Made by a program: the position numbers and the translations under genes | NCBI GenBank assembly: GCA_903919105.1 | Contig: CAIXGT010000256.1 | Span: 1 to 38,502, forward strand | Direction of reading: 5' to 3' | Length of the DNA stretch: 38,502 bases | Source: an uncultured Spartobacteria bacterium | GTDB taxonomy: Bacteria > Verrucomicrobiota > Verrucomicrobiae > Chthoniobacterales > UBA6821 | Notes under the pieces: generated by a model | What the model was told of the DNA's origin: nothing | Databases searched by the model: none | The model's input: the letters and a program-made list of their open reading frames with translations, nothing else | Part shown: positions 30,475-38,269 of the stretch, piece after piece | How the letters are laid out: every line of letters starts with the position of its first letter | Position numbering within the stretch: position 1 is the stretch's first letter

Positions 30475-32349
30475 ATGACCACTGAACTTCTCTCCTCTCC
30501 CGAACTCCGACCCTCGGATCTGGCCACCCTGCCGACCCGAGCCCGCGAGGAATTCCACTTCTGGCGCTCGCACCTGGAGCCGCTCCTTGGCCTCGAACGC
30601 GGTGTCTCCTCGGCCATCGCCGATCTCTCTCGGGCGATCTCCCAGAGCGAGGGGACGATCCGTAAGAAGTTCTACGCGGTGAAGAAGTCGGGATGGGGTG
30701 CCCTCATCGACCGGCGCTACTGCGGCCCCTCGGCATGGAACCGCCGGGCCGACAGCTCGACGACTCTCTCCCTCGCCGACAAGGAGTTGCTGAAGTCCTA
30801 CTGCGAGCGCTACCAGCGATCCAGCGCCGCCGCGATCCGCGCGATGCGGGGCGACTGGCTGAAGGCGGCGATCACCACCTCGACCGCGATCTCTCCGGAG
30901 ACCGGTTTCCCCTACGGATGGACGGAGCGCAACCTCACCCGTCACATCCCGACACGCTTCGAGCTTAAGAACGCCCGCATCGGCCGCAGCGCTGCTGCAA
31001 GCGAGCGGCAGCTGGTCTACACGACCCGTGCGAACCTCTGGGTTGGCTCCCACTACCTCTTTGACGACATGTGGCACGACCACTTCGTCAACCACCTCGA
31101 CCAGCGCAAGAGCGGACGTCCGCTGGAGTTCCACGCGCTCGATCTCTACAGCGCCTCGAAGTTCGCCTGGGGGATGCGTGTCCGCACGGAGCGTGAGGAT
31201 GGGACGATGGATGGCCTCAAGGAGGCCGACATGCGCTTCCTCCTGGCCCATGTCCTGGGCTCCTTCGGCTACTCACCGCTCGGCACGACCCTCGTGGTCG
31301 AGCATGGCACGGCCGCCATCCGCATGGATCTGGAGGCCTTCCTCGCCGATGAATCCGGCGGCCTGATCTCGGTCGCCCGCTCGGGCATGGAGGGAGCCGC
31401 AGCCGCCGCCCACCAGTACGCGGGGAGAGCCAAGGGAAACTTCCGCTTCAAGGCCGCGCTGGAAACCCTCGGCAACCTGATCCACAACGAAATGGCCTCT
31501 CTCCCCGGTCAGACGGGCAAGGATACCGATCACCGGCCTGAGCAGCTCGATGGAATGCTCAAGGCCAACGACGCCCTCCTCCGGGCCATCGCCTACATGC
31601 CACCCGAGCGCGTCGAGATGCTCCGCTGGCCGATCCTCTCGATCCAGCAGTTCCAAGTGATCGCCGCCGAGATCTACCAGCGGATCAACGACCGCACCGA
31701 CCATGAGCTCGAAGGCTGGGACATGCACTATGTGCCCGATCTGCGACGCGGAGGCATGCGCCGCAAATCCCCGAACGAGGTCTGGCGGCCCGGTGCGCGT
31801 CAGCTCACGCGCCTGCGTCCCCAGGCGATCGCCTCGATCCTGCTCCCCGACATGGGCGAGGAGCGCTCGGTGCGCCGTGGCATGATCGAGACCCGCGACG
31901 GGGCGATCTCGGGAGATGTCCTGCGCTACGACGCCCGACTTCTCTCCGACGGGGAGCGCTACGCGACGATCCTCAATCCCTACGCCCCCGACACGATCTG
32001 GGCCTTCGATGCCAAGGGGCGCTTTGTCGCCGCCTGCCCACGCATCACCTCGGTCGACCGCGCCGATCTCAACGCCGTGGCCGTGGCCTGCGGTAGGGCT
32101 GCCAAGGCCGAGGCTGAGGCGCTCGCCCCTTTCCGGTCACGTCACCTTAAGGAGGCCCGGGAGAAGGCCGCCAACGCCCGCCACAACGCATCGGTCGTGA
32201 GTGGTGCCCCCCTCACCAGCGAGGAACGCGAGCGTGTCCGCCTTCTCCGCAAGGTGGATGCCTCCGGCTTGCTCGACGCCTCCGCCTCCGGTGAGGAGTC
32301 CGACTTCGCCATGACCTCCAGCACTTTTAGCGCAGAAGACCTGCTCTAA
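30475..32349 (+). CDS. Mu A-like transposase
   Basis: 624 residues from ATG 30475 (the frame is open to 30298 but there it overlaps the preceding gene). The N-terminal 1-180 holds HTH-like DNA-binding parts (GVSSAIADLSRAISQSEGT). The catalytic core starts near 190: FDDMWHDHF aligns with Mu A G-D-G-Y-L-H-N-V-F, giving Asp197 as first acid; LVVEHGTAAI aligns with T-I-D-N-T-R-G, where the second acid is Glu276 instead of Asp; FKAALETLG gives Glu330. Residues 410-530 form the beta-barrel (DLRRGGMRRKSPNEVW). The C-terminus is helical and ends in an acidic tail, possibly the ATPase contact. It integrates and replicates the phage. Confidence 0.85.
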   Translation: MTTELLSSPELRPSDLATLPTRAREEFHFWRSHLEPLLGLERGVSSAIADLSRAISQSEGTIRKKFYAVKKSGWGALIDRRYCGPSAWNRRADSSTTLSLADKELLKSYCERYQRSSAAAIRAMRGDWLKAAITTSTAISPETGFPYGWTERNLTRHIPTRFELKNARIGRSAAASERQLVYTTRANLWVGSHYLFDDMWHDHFVNHLDQRKSGRPLEFHALDLYSASKFAWGMRVRTEREDGTMDGLKEADMRFLLAHVLGSFGYSPLGTTLVVEHGTAAIRMDLEAFLADESGGLISVARSGMEGAAAAAHQYAGRAKGNFRFKAALETLGNLIHNEMASLPGQTGKDTDHRPEQLDGMLKANDALLRAIAYMPPERVEMLRWPILSIQQFQVIAAEIYQRINDRTDHELEGWDMHYVPDLRRGGMRRKSPNEVWRPGARQLTRLRPQAIASILLPDMGEERSVRRGMIETRDGAISGDVLRYDARLLSDGERYATILNPYAPDTIWAFDAKGRFVAACPRITSVDRADLNAVAVACGRAAKAEAEALAPFRSRHLKEAREKAANARHNASVVSGAPLTSEERERVRLLRKVDASGLLDASASGEESDFAMTSSTFSAEDLL

Positions 32350-32373
32350 AAACCCAACCCCGAAAACCAAACC

Positions 32374-32392
32374 ATTAACCCACAAGGTTAAT
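32374..32392. repeat. Perfect inverted repeat between transposase and ATPase genes
   Basis: ATTAACC (32374-32380) and GGTTAAT (32386-32392) with a 5-base loop, 25 bases past the transposase stop and 22 before the next ATG. It could be an operator or an mRNA hairpin uncoupling the levels of the two proteins. Confidence 0.45.
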
Positions 32393-32413
32393 TCAAACAC
32401 CCCGAACGCACCC

Positions 32414-33577
32414 ATGAGTACCGACACCGAAACCTCCCTCCTCGCACCCGAGCAGGAGAAAACACAACCCACCATTATCCTTCGCAACAGCGGCAGCAGT
32501 GTCCGCCAGTCATGGAATTTCAGCGCCCATGACATCCGCGCCAACATGAGCCACTGCGATGCAGAGCGCCGCCAGATCTTGGTCGAGTGCTTCCTCTGGT
32601 CCATTGATGAGAAGCACCCGTTCACTCTCGCGGAGTTCTCCGAGGAGGTCGGGTATGACAAGACGACGGTCACCCGCATCTATACTGGAAAATACACGAA
32701 CCATCAGACCGGAGCCCGCTTGGAGATCCCCGAGAAGCTCGCCAAGGCTTCCCGAGAATGGCTCGCCAGGCAGAAGAAACGATTCAAGGGACGCGAGGAG
32801 TTCGTGCTCACTCCCACCGCCAAGAAAATCTGGACTCTCTGCGATCTCGCCCGCGAATCGAAGACTGCCGCCTTCATCATCGGCAACTCCCACATCGGAA
32901 AGACCTGGGCTCTGGAAAACTACGCCCACCATAACAACCACGGATCGACCCCCTATGTCCGCATGGAGGCAGCTAGCGGCCTCGGTGGCATGGTTCGCAA
33001 TATCGCCCGATCCCTCGGCGTCTCGGAGAACGGTAACACCCGCGATCTGGTGGCCTACATCATCAAGGCTCTCTCGCCAGAGATGCTCCTCATTCTCGAT
33101 GAGCTCCACCTGCTCTCCTACACCTACCGCAAGGGCTCCTTCTTCGCTTGCCTGGAGGTCATCCGTGAGATCCACGATAAAAGCGGCTGCGGAATGGTCC
33201 TCTGCGGCACGCGCCTGCTCATGGAGCAGATCAAGCCGGGCCAGCACTCCGAGATGGAGCAGCTGGTGCGACGTGGCCCCCACAAGCTAACGCTCCCAAC
33301 GATGCCCACCAAGGGAGATCTCACCGCCATCCTCGAAGCCAATGGTATGGAGTTCCCCGAGAAGTCCTCACAGATCATCTGGAAGGGCCATGTCGAGAAG
33401 CCCTACGAACTGCTGCGACAGGTCGCCGAGACAGAGGGACTCCTAGCAATCAGTGAGCGCATCCGCTACGCCAAGAAGCTCGCCGCCAAGAAGGATGAAG
33501 ATCCCACCTGGCAGCACTTCATCGGTGCGGACCTGCTCATCAAGTCCAACTCGGTCGCCGAGCCCAACTGGAAATAA
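32414..33577 (+). CDS. Mu B-like transposition ATPase
   Basis: 387 residues. The N-terminal domain has an HTH (FSEEVGYDKTTVTRIYTGKY, 75-94), as in Mu B. The AAA+ core has Walker A GNSHIGKT (157-164), Walker B LLILDE (225-230) and a sensor-like MVLCGT (261-266). The C-terminus is helical and basic. Mu B forms ATP filaments on target DNA, delivers target to the transposase and protects prophage DNA from self-insertion. A CCCCGAAC leader lies 6 bases before the ATG. Confidence 0.85.
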   Translation: MSTDTETSLLAPEQEKTQPTIILRNSGSSVRQSWNFSAHDIRANMSHCDAERRQILVECFLWSIDEKHPFTLAEFSEEVGYDKTTVTRIYTGKYTNHQTGARLEIPEKLAKASREWLARQKKRFKGREEFVLTPTAKKIWTLCDLARESKTAAFIIGNSHIGKTWALENYAHHNNHGSTPYVRMEAASGLGGMVRNIARSLGVSENGNTRDLVAYIIKALSPEMLLILDELHLLSYTYRKGSFFACLEVIREIHDKSGCGMVLCGTRLLMEQIKPGQHSEMEQLVRRGPHKLTLPTMPTKGDLTAILEANGMEFPEKSSQIIWKGHVEKPYELLRQVAETEGLLAISERIRYAKKLAAKKDEDPTWQHFIGADLLIKSNSVAEPNWK

Positions 33578-33582
33578 GAGCC

Positions 33583-33798
33583 ATGAAGCACTCCCTCATG
33601 TTCAAAAACAGTTTCTCCATAGGAACGTTCACAGTCCGATCATGCGGATACAAGGCCAGCTCCACGCAGTCTATGCAGCATGCATTCGCTCGCCTCATCG
33701 AAAAAATGTACGGATACGAACCCAAGACATTCGTGCTCGAGCAATCGGATCGCGGTGAGTGGACAGGCTCATGGGACGAGAAAGAGGAACAGAAATGA
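33583..33798 (+). CDS. Small early protein
   Basis: 71 residues, beginning MKHSLMFKNSFSIGTFTVRS, with a Gln/Glu-rich acidic end (WTGSWDEKEEQK). No family recognised. It starts 5 bases after the ATPase stop and overlaps the next gene by an ATGA junction at 33795. Confidence 0.5.
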   Translation: MKHSLMFKNSFSIGTFTVRSCGYKASSTQSMQHAFARLIEKMYGYEPKTFVLEQSDRGEWTGSWDEKEEQK

Positions 33799-33962
33799 GC
33801 AAGGAACCAAAATCCTGCACCTCCTGCGAGGGCCGTGGTCTCTTCACCTGGACGGAGCGGAATGGAACCGCTCGTGGCGTGACCTGCGAGGACTGCAAAG
33901 GCACCGGAAAAGAGCGCCCCATCCTCAAGCCCTCAAGCCCTCAATCACTCAGCCATGACTGA
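33795..33962 (+). CDS. Small DnaJ-type zinc-knuckle protein
   Basis: 55 residues from ATG 33795, overlapping the upstream stop. Two C-x-x-C-x-G-x-G units (CTSCEGRG and CEDCKGTG) make one DnaJ-like zinc centre, without any J domain. The frame starts earlier (33759) but that part overlaps the previous gene. It may aid protein folding or bind nucleic acid; small proteins of this type are common in phage early regions. Confidence 0.6.
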   Translation: MSKEPKSCTSCEGRGLFTWTERNGTARGVTCEDCKGTGKERPILKPSSPQSLSHD

Positions 33963-34155
33963 AATCGCTTCCAAGGAATTCCCTCTTTGCTGCGTCTGTG
34001 GTGTCGCCACGGAGGCTGACATCGTCGATCCGGCTCTCGGAGAGCTCTGCTACGACTGCCGAAATGCTGTCGCCCAAGCCGAAATCGCCCTTCAGGCCAA
34101 CGGTCTAACCACTCCCATCAGCACACCCAAAAACAACAAGAAAACCCACTCATGA
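33955..34155 (+). CDS. Small zinc-ribbon-like protein
   Basis: 66 residues. CCVCG (12-16) and CYDC (32-35) suggest one zinc site, followed by a helix (RNAVAQAEIALQANGL). It overlaps both neighbours by a few bases and so shares their transcript. Function unknown; transcription or protein contact is possible. Confidence 0.55.
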   Translation: MTEIASKEFPLCCVCGVATEADIVDPALGELCYDCRNAVAQAEIALQANGLTTPISTPKNNKKTHS

Positions 34156-34724
34156 AAAAAACCCGCCTCAAAACCTCCGCTCTCCCAGCCGCTGTCACCC
34201 GAGACGAGGCCGAGTACATGGTCAGTCAGATCACCGAGCTGACCATCAAGCACAATGGACTCACCGCCGACCTCGACGAGGAGATCGCCGATGCCCGGTC
34301 CCGCTATGAAACGACCCTCGGAAATCTCTCAGCGCGGATCGACGCGCTCACCGAACAAGTTCGCGACTGGGCGCTCGCCAACCCGGACGAGTTCGGAAAG
34401 AAGAAGTCGATCGAGTTCTCACAAGGGACAATCGGCTTCCGCACGGGGATGCCGAAGCTCAAGACACTTTCGGGGTTCACCTTCGCCCGTGTCCTCTACC
34501 AACTCACGCAAGTGAAGTGGGGAAAGGCATTTATCCGCATCAAAGAAGAACCTGACAAGGAAGGGCTGATCTCGGCTTTCACCACCAAGAATATCTGCAG
34601 CGCGGAACTCCGTGAAATCGGGGTGCGCGTCGATCAGGAGGAGTCTTTCTTTGTCGAACCGTCCACCACTGAGACCGAGGGACGTCAGGTCACCAGCGTC
34701 AAAGAATCCAAGGAGGGTAAATGA
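34152..34724 (+). CDS. gam: Gam-like DNA end-protection protein
   Basis: 190 residues. An N-terminal coiled coil (YMVSQITELTIKHNGLTADL; DEEIADARSRYETTLGNLSA) precedes ALANPDEFGKKKSIEFSQGT, IGFRTGMPKLKT and a beta/alpha end, the layout of the Mu Gam / bacterial Ku-like family, which binds double-strand ends and blocks RecBCD. Position after the transposition ATPase is as in Mu. The ATGA overlaps couple it to both neighbours. Confidence 0.8.
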   Translation: MKKTRLKTSALPAAVTRDEAEYMVSQITELTIKHNGLTADLDEEIADARSRYETTLGNLSARIDALTEQVRDWALANPDEFGKKKSIEFSQGTIGFRTGMPKLKTLSGFTFARVLYQLTQVKWGKAFIRIKEEPDKEGLISAFTTKNICSAELREIGVRVDQEESFFVEPSTTETEGRQVTSVKESKEGK

Positions 34725-34930
34725 TTTGCCAAACTTCCACGGAAGTCTCCCGAGTCAAGTCCGACATCATGCTTAAGGGCATGGTGATCGGAGGGCTCTT
34801 GAGCCTCGGTGCCTTTAGCCTGATCCTCGCTGTGATCGGTCTACTCATTGATGAGAAGGCTCTCTGCTGTATCTGTTTGCTCAACGCCGCTGGACTGGCC
34901 TCTCTCGCACGGATTATTTCCAACCCCTGA
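34721..34930 (+). CDS. Small membrane protein after gam
   Basis: 69 residues with two hydrophobic stretches (LKGMVIGGLLSLGAFSLILA and ICLLNAAGLASLARII) and a Cys pair (CCIC) between them. It overlaps the gam stop. No family recognised; an early membrane or exclusion protein is possible. Confidence 0.5.
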   Translation: MICQTSTEVSRVKSDIMLKGMVIGGLLSLGAFSLILAVIGLLIDEKALCCICLLNAAGLASLARIISNP

Positions 34931-34934
34931 AACC

Positions 34935-35108
34935 ATGAAGAGCGCCTACATCATCCTCCGTCACCGACGCCACTGGTTCGGCATCGAGACGATCGCGGTG
35001 GAGACGTATGGCGACCTGGAGACGGCGGCGCTTCGCCGCGACTACCTGGCGATGAGCTCTAAAAAACCACGTAACCGTTTCTCCATCTGCATCACTCCCT
35101 ACAAATGA
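34935..35108 (+). CDS. Small basic protein
   Basis: 57 residues from ATG 34935 (MKSAYIILRHRRHWFGIETI). A longer frame from 34848 overlaps the preceding gene. The sequence is rich in Arg and aromatic residues, suggesting nucleic-acid contact. It overlaps the next gene's start (ATGA). Confidence 0.45.
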   Translation: MKSAYIILRHRRHWFGIETIAVETYGDLETAALRRDYLAMSSKKPRNRFSICITPYK

Positions 35109-35551
35109 ACCCGATCACGAAAGAACTTGTCGCCCAGTTTCACAAGGCGCTGCACATGGCCTGCGGCCTCCCTGCACTCCGTCCCTCCATGGGCGATGAG
35201 CGTGCCTGGTGGGATTTCCTCCAGGAGATGGCTCCTCTCTCCGAGGATGAGTCCGGCCCTTTCTGCCTAGCCGACATCGAGGGGGCCATCCGAGAGATGC
35301 GCCGTGAGAAATCCGATGGAAAAGCTGGATGGGCTCTGCGCCCCTCGACGATCCTCAAGAACCCCGAGGGCTTCCGCGATATGGTCCTGATCTTTAGATC
35401 GAGCCGTCGCCTGCGACGGATCAAGGAGCGTCGCCCTACACCTTCTCCAGTGATCACACTTGAGCAAGTCATTGAAGATAAAATGCGCATGGATGAGGCT
35501 CTGGCTGGCTTCGCCGAGCTCCGCCGCAAACTCAATGGAGGTGCCGCATGA
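35105..35551 (+). CDS. Unrecognised early protein
   Basis: 148 residues, helical, with a basic middle (FRSSRRLRRIKERRP) and an acidic Trp-containing stretch (MGDERAWWDFLQEM). No family recognised. Overlaps the neighbours at ATGA junctions. The basic stretch suggests binding of DNA, RNA or an acidic partner. Confidence 0.5.
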   Translation: MNPITKELVAQFHKALHMACGLPALRPSMGDERAWWDFLQEMAPLSEDESGPFCLADIEGAIREMRREKSDGKAGWALRPSTILKNPEGFRDMVLIFRSSRRLRRIKERRPTPSPVITLEQVIEDKMRMDEALAGFAELRRKLNGGAA

Positions 35552-35769
35552 GCTCGCGTCGCCTCGAACGCGGAGAGTGGAATCCCGATCTGAGCATGCG
35601 CTTCTGGGGCTACTGCAAGGGTATGGAAGCTTGGATGACTCCGAGCCGATTCGACGCTGCCAAGGAGAAGCTCTCCTACCACCAGAGTCTGGCACTTGTG
35701 GACCGGTCTCTCGTGGCAAAGCTGAAAAAAATGATGCGCGGAAAGCGTGTCAAATCCTCTCCCATTTAA
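35548..35769 (+). CDS. Unrecognised small basic protein
   Basis: 73 residues, Lys/Arg-rich with a helical C-terminus (DRSLVAKLKKMMRGKRVK). It overlaps the upstream gene and is 5 bases from the next. No family recognised. Confidence 0.5.
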   Translation: MSSRRLERGEWNPDLSMRFWGYCKGMEAWMTPSRFDAAKEKLSYHQSLALVDRSLVAKLKKMMRGKRVKSSPI

Positions 35770-35774
35770 TCTGC

Positions 35775-36260
35775 ATGCTCTCCTCCAAGCAGACCACTCT
35801 CTACTGGCGTCAATGGGCCACGGTCTGTGAGTTCATGGGCTGGAAGAACTCGGACTCGAAACGCCGCTACGCTCTGCACAAGGAAGCCGGGTGCCCCGCC
35901 AGCATGAAGGGATTCGGGAACAAGGATCTGGATGCTTACCTGAAATACTGCGCCTCGATCACGGGAGAGAAGAAATTCCGCGATCCTGAGCGTGAGAAGA
36001 TGCTCTGGAGGATCCGCAAGGATGCCGCCGATGCCGCTTTCTCAGAGGCCTACCTGACCCATCTCTCGACCGATCTCTACGGTCTCGGCTGCTGGGAGGA
36101 GCTTTCCAAAGATGATCTCGAGAAGTTCCGGAATACGGTCCACAACCGCGCCTACGCCTCCAATCCTGACGACGTCGATTTCATCCCAGGAATGACCAGG
36201 GGGCCGAAGTTCCGGGAGCCGGACTTCGCGACCGCAGGACGCGACAACGAACCCTTCTGA
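35775..36260 (+). CDS. GemA-position protein (gp16-like, tentative)
   Basis: 161 residues from ATG 35775; the frame is open upstream to 35460 but overlaps two other genes there. The first part (TLYWRQWATVCEFMGWKNSD) and a later TDLYGLGCWEELSKDDLEKF have the look of the short helical units in Mu gp16/GemA proteins, which act on host supercoiling and gene expression. The gene sits between gam and the late regulators, where gp16 is found. Similarity is weak, so the name is not used. Confidence 0.45.
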   Translation: MLSSKQTTLYWRQWATVCEFMGWKNSDSKRRYALHKEAGCPASMKGFGNKDLDAYLKYCASITGEKKFRDPEREKMLWRIRKDAADAAFSEAYLTHLSTDLYGLGCWEELSKDDLEKFRNTVHNRAYASNPDDVDFIPGMTRGPKFREPDFATAGRDNEPF

Positions 36261-36263
36261 GTC

Positions 36264-36623
36264 ATGGATCTCGCGCTCCGCATCGAACTCTTCCTGCTGG
36301 AGCGTGGGGGATTCGTCTCCACGAAGGAGATCTGCGAGCGCTTTGACCTCTGTGACCGGGATCTCCGCGCCAAGGAGGGTAAGGCCGGTCTCCTGGATGA
36401 CTTCGCCGTCTCCTCCACCTCGGAGGGAGCCCATGGATTCATCCACCACCGGCACCTCAAAGATGAGGAGTGGAAGAAGATCGAAAACCGGCTGCGCCAG
36501 CACGGAATCGCCGAGCTCAAGAAGGTCCGCCACTGGCGGCTATCTCGCCATAACTGCCTGACCGGAAAACGCCCCGACCTCCGCGAGGTCCACGGTGGTC
36601 AGGCGCTTTTATTCGCGGTATGA
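36264..36623 (+). CDS. Winged-helix protein
   Basis: 119 residues. LALRIELFLLERGGFVSTKE, then ICERFDLCDRDLRAKEG is a winged-helix DNA-reading segment; a second helical half follows (EWKKIENRLRQHGIAELKK). The stop overlaps the next ATG as ATGA. Likely an early or middle regulator. Target unknown. Confidence 0.55.
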   Translation: MDLALRIELFLLERGGFVSTKEICERFDLCDRDLRAKEGKAGLLDDFAVSSTSEGAHGFIHHRHLKDEEWKKIENRLRQHGIAELKKVRHWRLSRHNCLTGKRPDLREVHGGQALLFAV

Positions 36624-36952
36624 ATCCATTGTTAAAGCCACTCTTTATTCCTTTGAAAAAGGAATATTACGAAGCTTTCGATCGTGGAGAAAAAACCACG
36701 GAATACCGACTCTATGGCCTTCGTTGGAATGGCGTAACGTGCAAGCTAGGACGATCGGTAGTGCTTTCCTGTGGCTATGGAAAATCCAGAAGAATCAAGG
36801 GGATAATCAACTCTTTTTCTATCGAATATATCACGTTCAAGATTCCAGGATGGATTGAATGCTATGGAGCAGAAAAAGGTCCTGCGGCTTGCATTGGGAT
36901 CACCATTTTATCAAACCTGAATGCGATGAGGCGCGGTAATCACCAGACCTGA
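36620..36952 (+). CDS. ASCH-domain-like protein
   Basis: 110 residues. The start KPLFIPLKKEYYEAFDRGEK followed by TTEYRLYG is the typical opening of ASCH/PUA-like domains (K-P-x-x-x-x-L, then G-x-K-T-x-E-x-R), and GRSVVLSCGYGKSRRI is the second strand pair. Such domains bind RNA or act in translation control. AT-rich compared with its neighbours, which suggests recent gain. Ends at the possible CTG start of the HTH gene. Confidence 0.65.
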   Translation: MNPLLKPLFIPLKKEYYEAFDRGEKTTEYRLYGLRWNGVTCKLGRSVVLSCGYGKSRRIKGIINSFSIEYITFKIPGWIECYGAEKGPAACIGITILSNLNAMRRGNHQT

Positions 36953-37149
36953 CTTGCCGGATCGATCTAGGTCTGGCCCTTCTCTCCCGCCGGGCACGGC
37001 TCGGTGTGGCCCTTTCCCACGCTGAGATCGCCGTCTGGTGCGGATGCTCGAAATCGACGATCCACCGGATCGAACGCCGCGCCCTTCAGAAAATCCGTAA
37101 GGCTCTCGCGGAACGATTGCCCCAGGTTGCGCTATGGTGCCTGGCATGA
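36949..37149 (+). CDS. Sigma-region-4-like HTH peptide, candidate late activator
   Basis: About 66 residues. The frame is open from 36940 to the TGA at 37147-37149 with no ATG; possible starts are CTG 36949 (overlapping the ASCH stop) or GTG 37006. It reads LSHAEIAVWCGCSKSTIHRI, then ERRALQKIRKALAERL, the helix-turn-helix and helix of sigma region 4 / Mor-like activators. Its stop overlaps the methylase ATG (ATGA), so translation is coupled, which supports that it is a real gene. In Mu the activator Mor lies at a similar site; late-promoter control is inferred. Confidence 0.55.
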   Translation: MTCRIDLGLALLSRRARLGVALSHAEIAVWCGCSKSTIHRIERRALQKIRKALAERLPQVALWCLA

Positions 37150-37940
37150 CGACATCCCTACTTGCCAAGCTCCCATTCAAACCCGCTGTCACTTGGCCAG
37201 GAGGCAAGTCGAAGCTCCTGATCCACATCCTGCCGAAGATTCCAAAGCATTTCTGCTATGTGGAGCCCTTTGCCGGTGGACTCGCTGTCCTGCTGGCAAA
37301 GAAACGCTCTGGGGTGGAGGTGGTCAATGACCTCAACGGGGATCTGGTAAGCTTTTACCGCTGCGTGAGGTTCCATCTGGATCCTTTGATGAATGAACTT
37401 GAATTTGTGTTAAATTCACGAAGGGAATTTTCTGAATTTAACCAGCAGCCTGGACTCACGGATATTCAGCGGGCCGCTCGCTGGTGGTATCGGAACAGGA
37501 ACTGTTTCCGAGGAGCTTCCCTGAGTTCGTTCGGTACGTCGGCTGCCTCGGGTGGTGCGGCCTCGGGCTCCAGAAGCACGAGGCTGGAACAAATCCGCCA
37601 ACTGAACCTTCGCCTGGACAAGGTGACGGTCGAAAATCTCGATTGGGAGCGCTGCCTCGATATCTATGACCGCAAGGAGACGTTCTTCTTCTGCGATCCT
37701 CCCTACACGGGATGCGATGCCGGGGCCTATGCCGCCTGGAGGGTCTCCGATGTACAGCGCTTCCGCGATCGGCTTGACCAGCTCAAGGGAACATGGATGG
37801 TGACCCTCAACGACGCCCCGGAAATCCGAAGCATCTTCTCTGACTGCCAAATCACGGGGATCGAGAGGGCCAAGGGGATCAACCACGCCAGCGGAAAGAC
37901 CTACAAGGAGCTGATTATCCTTCCTCGGGCGGAAGGCTGA
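37146..37940 (+). CDS. Dam-type adenine-N6 DNA methylase
   Basis: 264 residues from ATG 37146. TWPGGKSKL (16-24), YVEPFAGGLAVLL (38-50), VVNDLNGDLV (59-68) and the catalytic DPPY (184-187) with a preceding FFC identify a D12-class methyltransferase. The site recognised cannot be told. It is the last early gene, close to the right phage end, where Mu carries its own DNA-modification gene mom; a role in protection against host restriction is likely. A start at 37134 is possible, but the overlap with the HTH stop favours 37146. Confidence 0.8.
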   Translation: MTTSLLAKLPFKPAVTWPGGKSKLLIHILPKIPKHFCYVEPFAGGLAVLLAKKRSGVEVVNDLNGDLVSFYRCVRFHLDPLMNELEFVLNSRREFSEFNQQPGLTDIQRAARWWYRNRNCFRGASLSSFGTSAASGGAASGSRSTRLEQIRQLNLRLDKVTVENLDWERCLDIYDRKETFFFCDPPYTGCDAGAYAAWRVSDVQRFRDRLDQLKGTWMVTLNDAPEIRSIFSDCQITGIERAKGINHASGKTYKELIILPRAEG

Positions 37941-38124
37941 TCTCCCTGGCACCGCGCTTCTTGAGCTTCCGTTGGATGGCGTTGAGGACCATTTTTCGGA
38001 ATAGCCCTTCGTGGGGAAGGGGAACTCGGCTGAGGTCGATATCCTTTCCGGTCAGATCCCGACCAAGGTGCTGCTCACCGATCCACTGACCGGCGGCGTC
38101 CTGGGCATTCTGCCAACTCAGGGA
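37915..38124 (-). pseudogene. Truncated or frameshifted gene at the right end
   Basis: The minus frame from 38124 to the TAA at 37915-37917 reads WQNAQDAAGQWIGEQHLGRD and KDIDLSRVPLPHEGLFRKMV and clearly looks like protein. It lacks an ATG or GTG start (only a CTG at 38121) and a TGA precedes it at 38125-38127. A second frame, MIAIGGAATMIPEL, lies just upstream and would join by a single-base shift. It overlaps the end of the convergent methylase gene by 26 bases. Probably a degraded gene or the remainder of an older cargo gene. Confidence 0.5.
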
Positions 38125-38205
38125 TCATTGTTGCCGCGCCTCCGATCGCAATCATGGGTGGTGGGGGAAGTCATAGGTGCTTTGTAACCCCGGCGACGGA
38201 CGGCC

Positions 38206-38220
38206 TGCAATGGCATTGCA
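38206..38220. repeat. Perfect 15-bp palindrome near the right end
   Basis: TGCAATG and CATTGCA flank a single G. It lies about 190 bases from the right end in a gene-free stretch (38128-38408). It may bind a host or phage factor that bends the end into a transposition complex. Confidence 0.4.
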
Positions 38221-38269
38221 CTCGGTGTGCCGCGATGCTGCAGTGATCAAAACGGACGCGTGGATTTTG

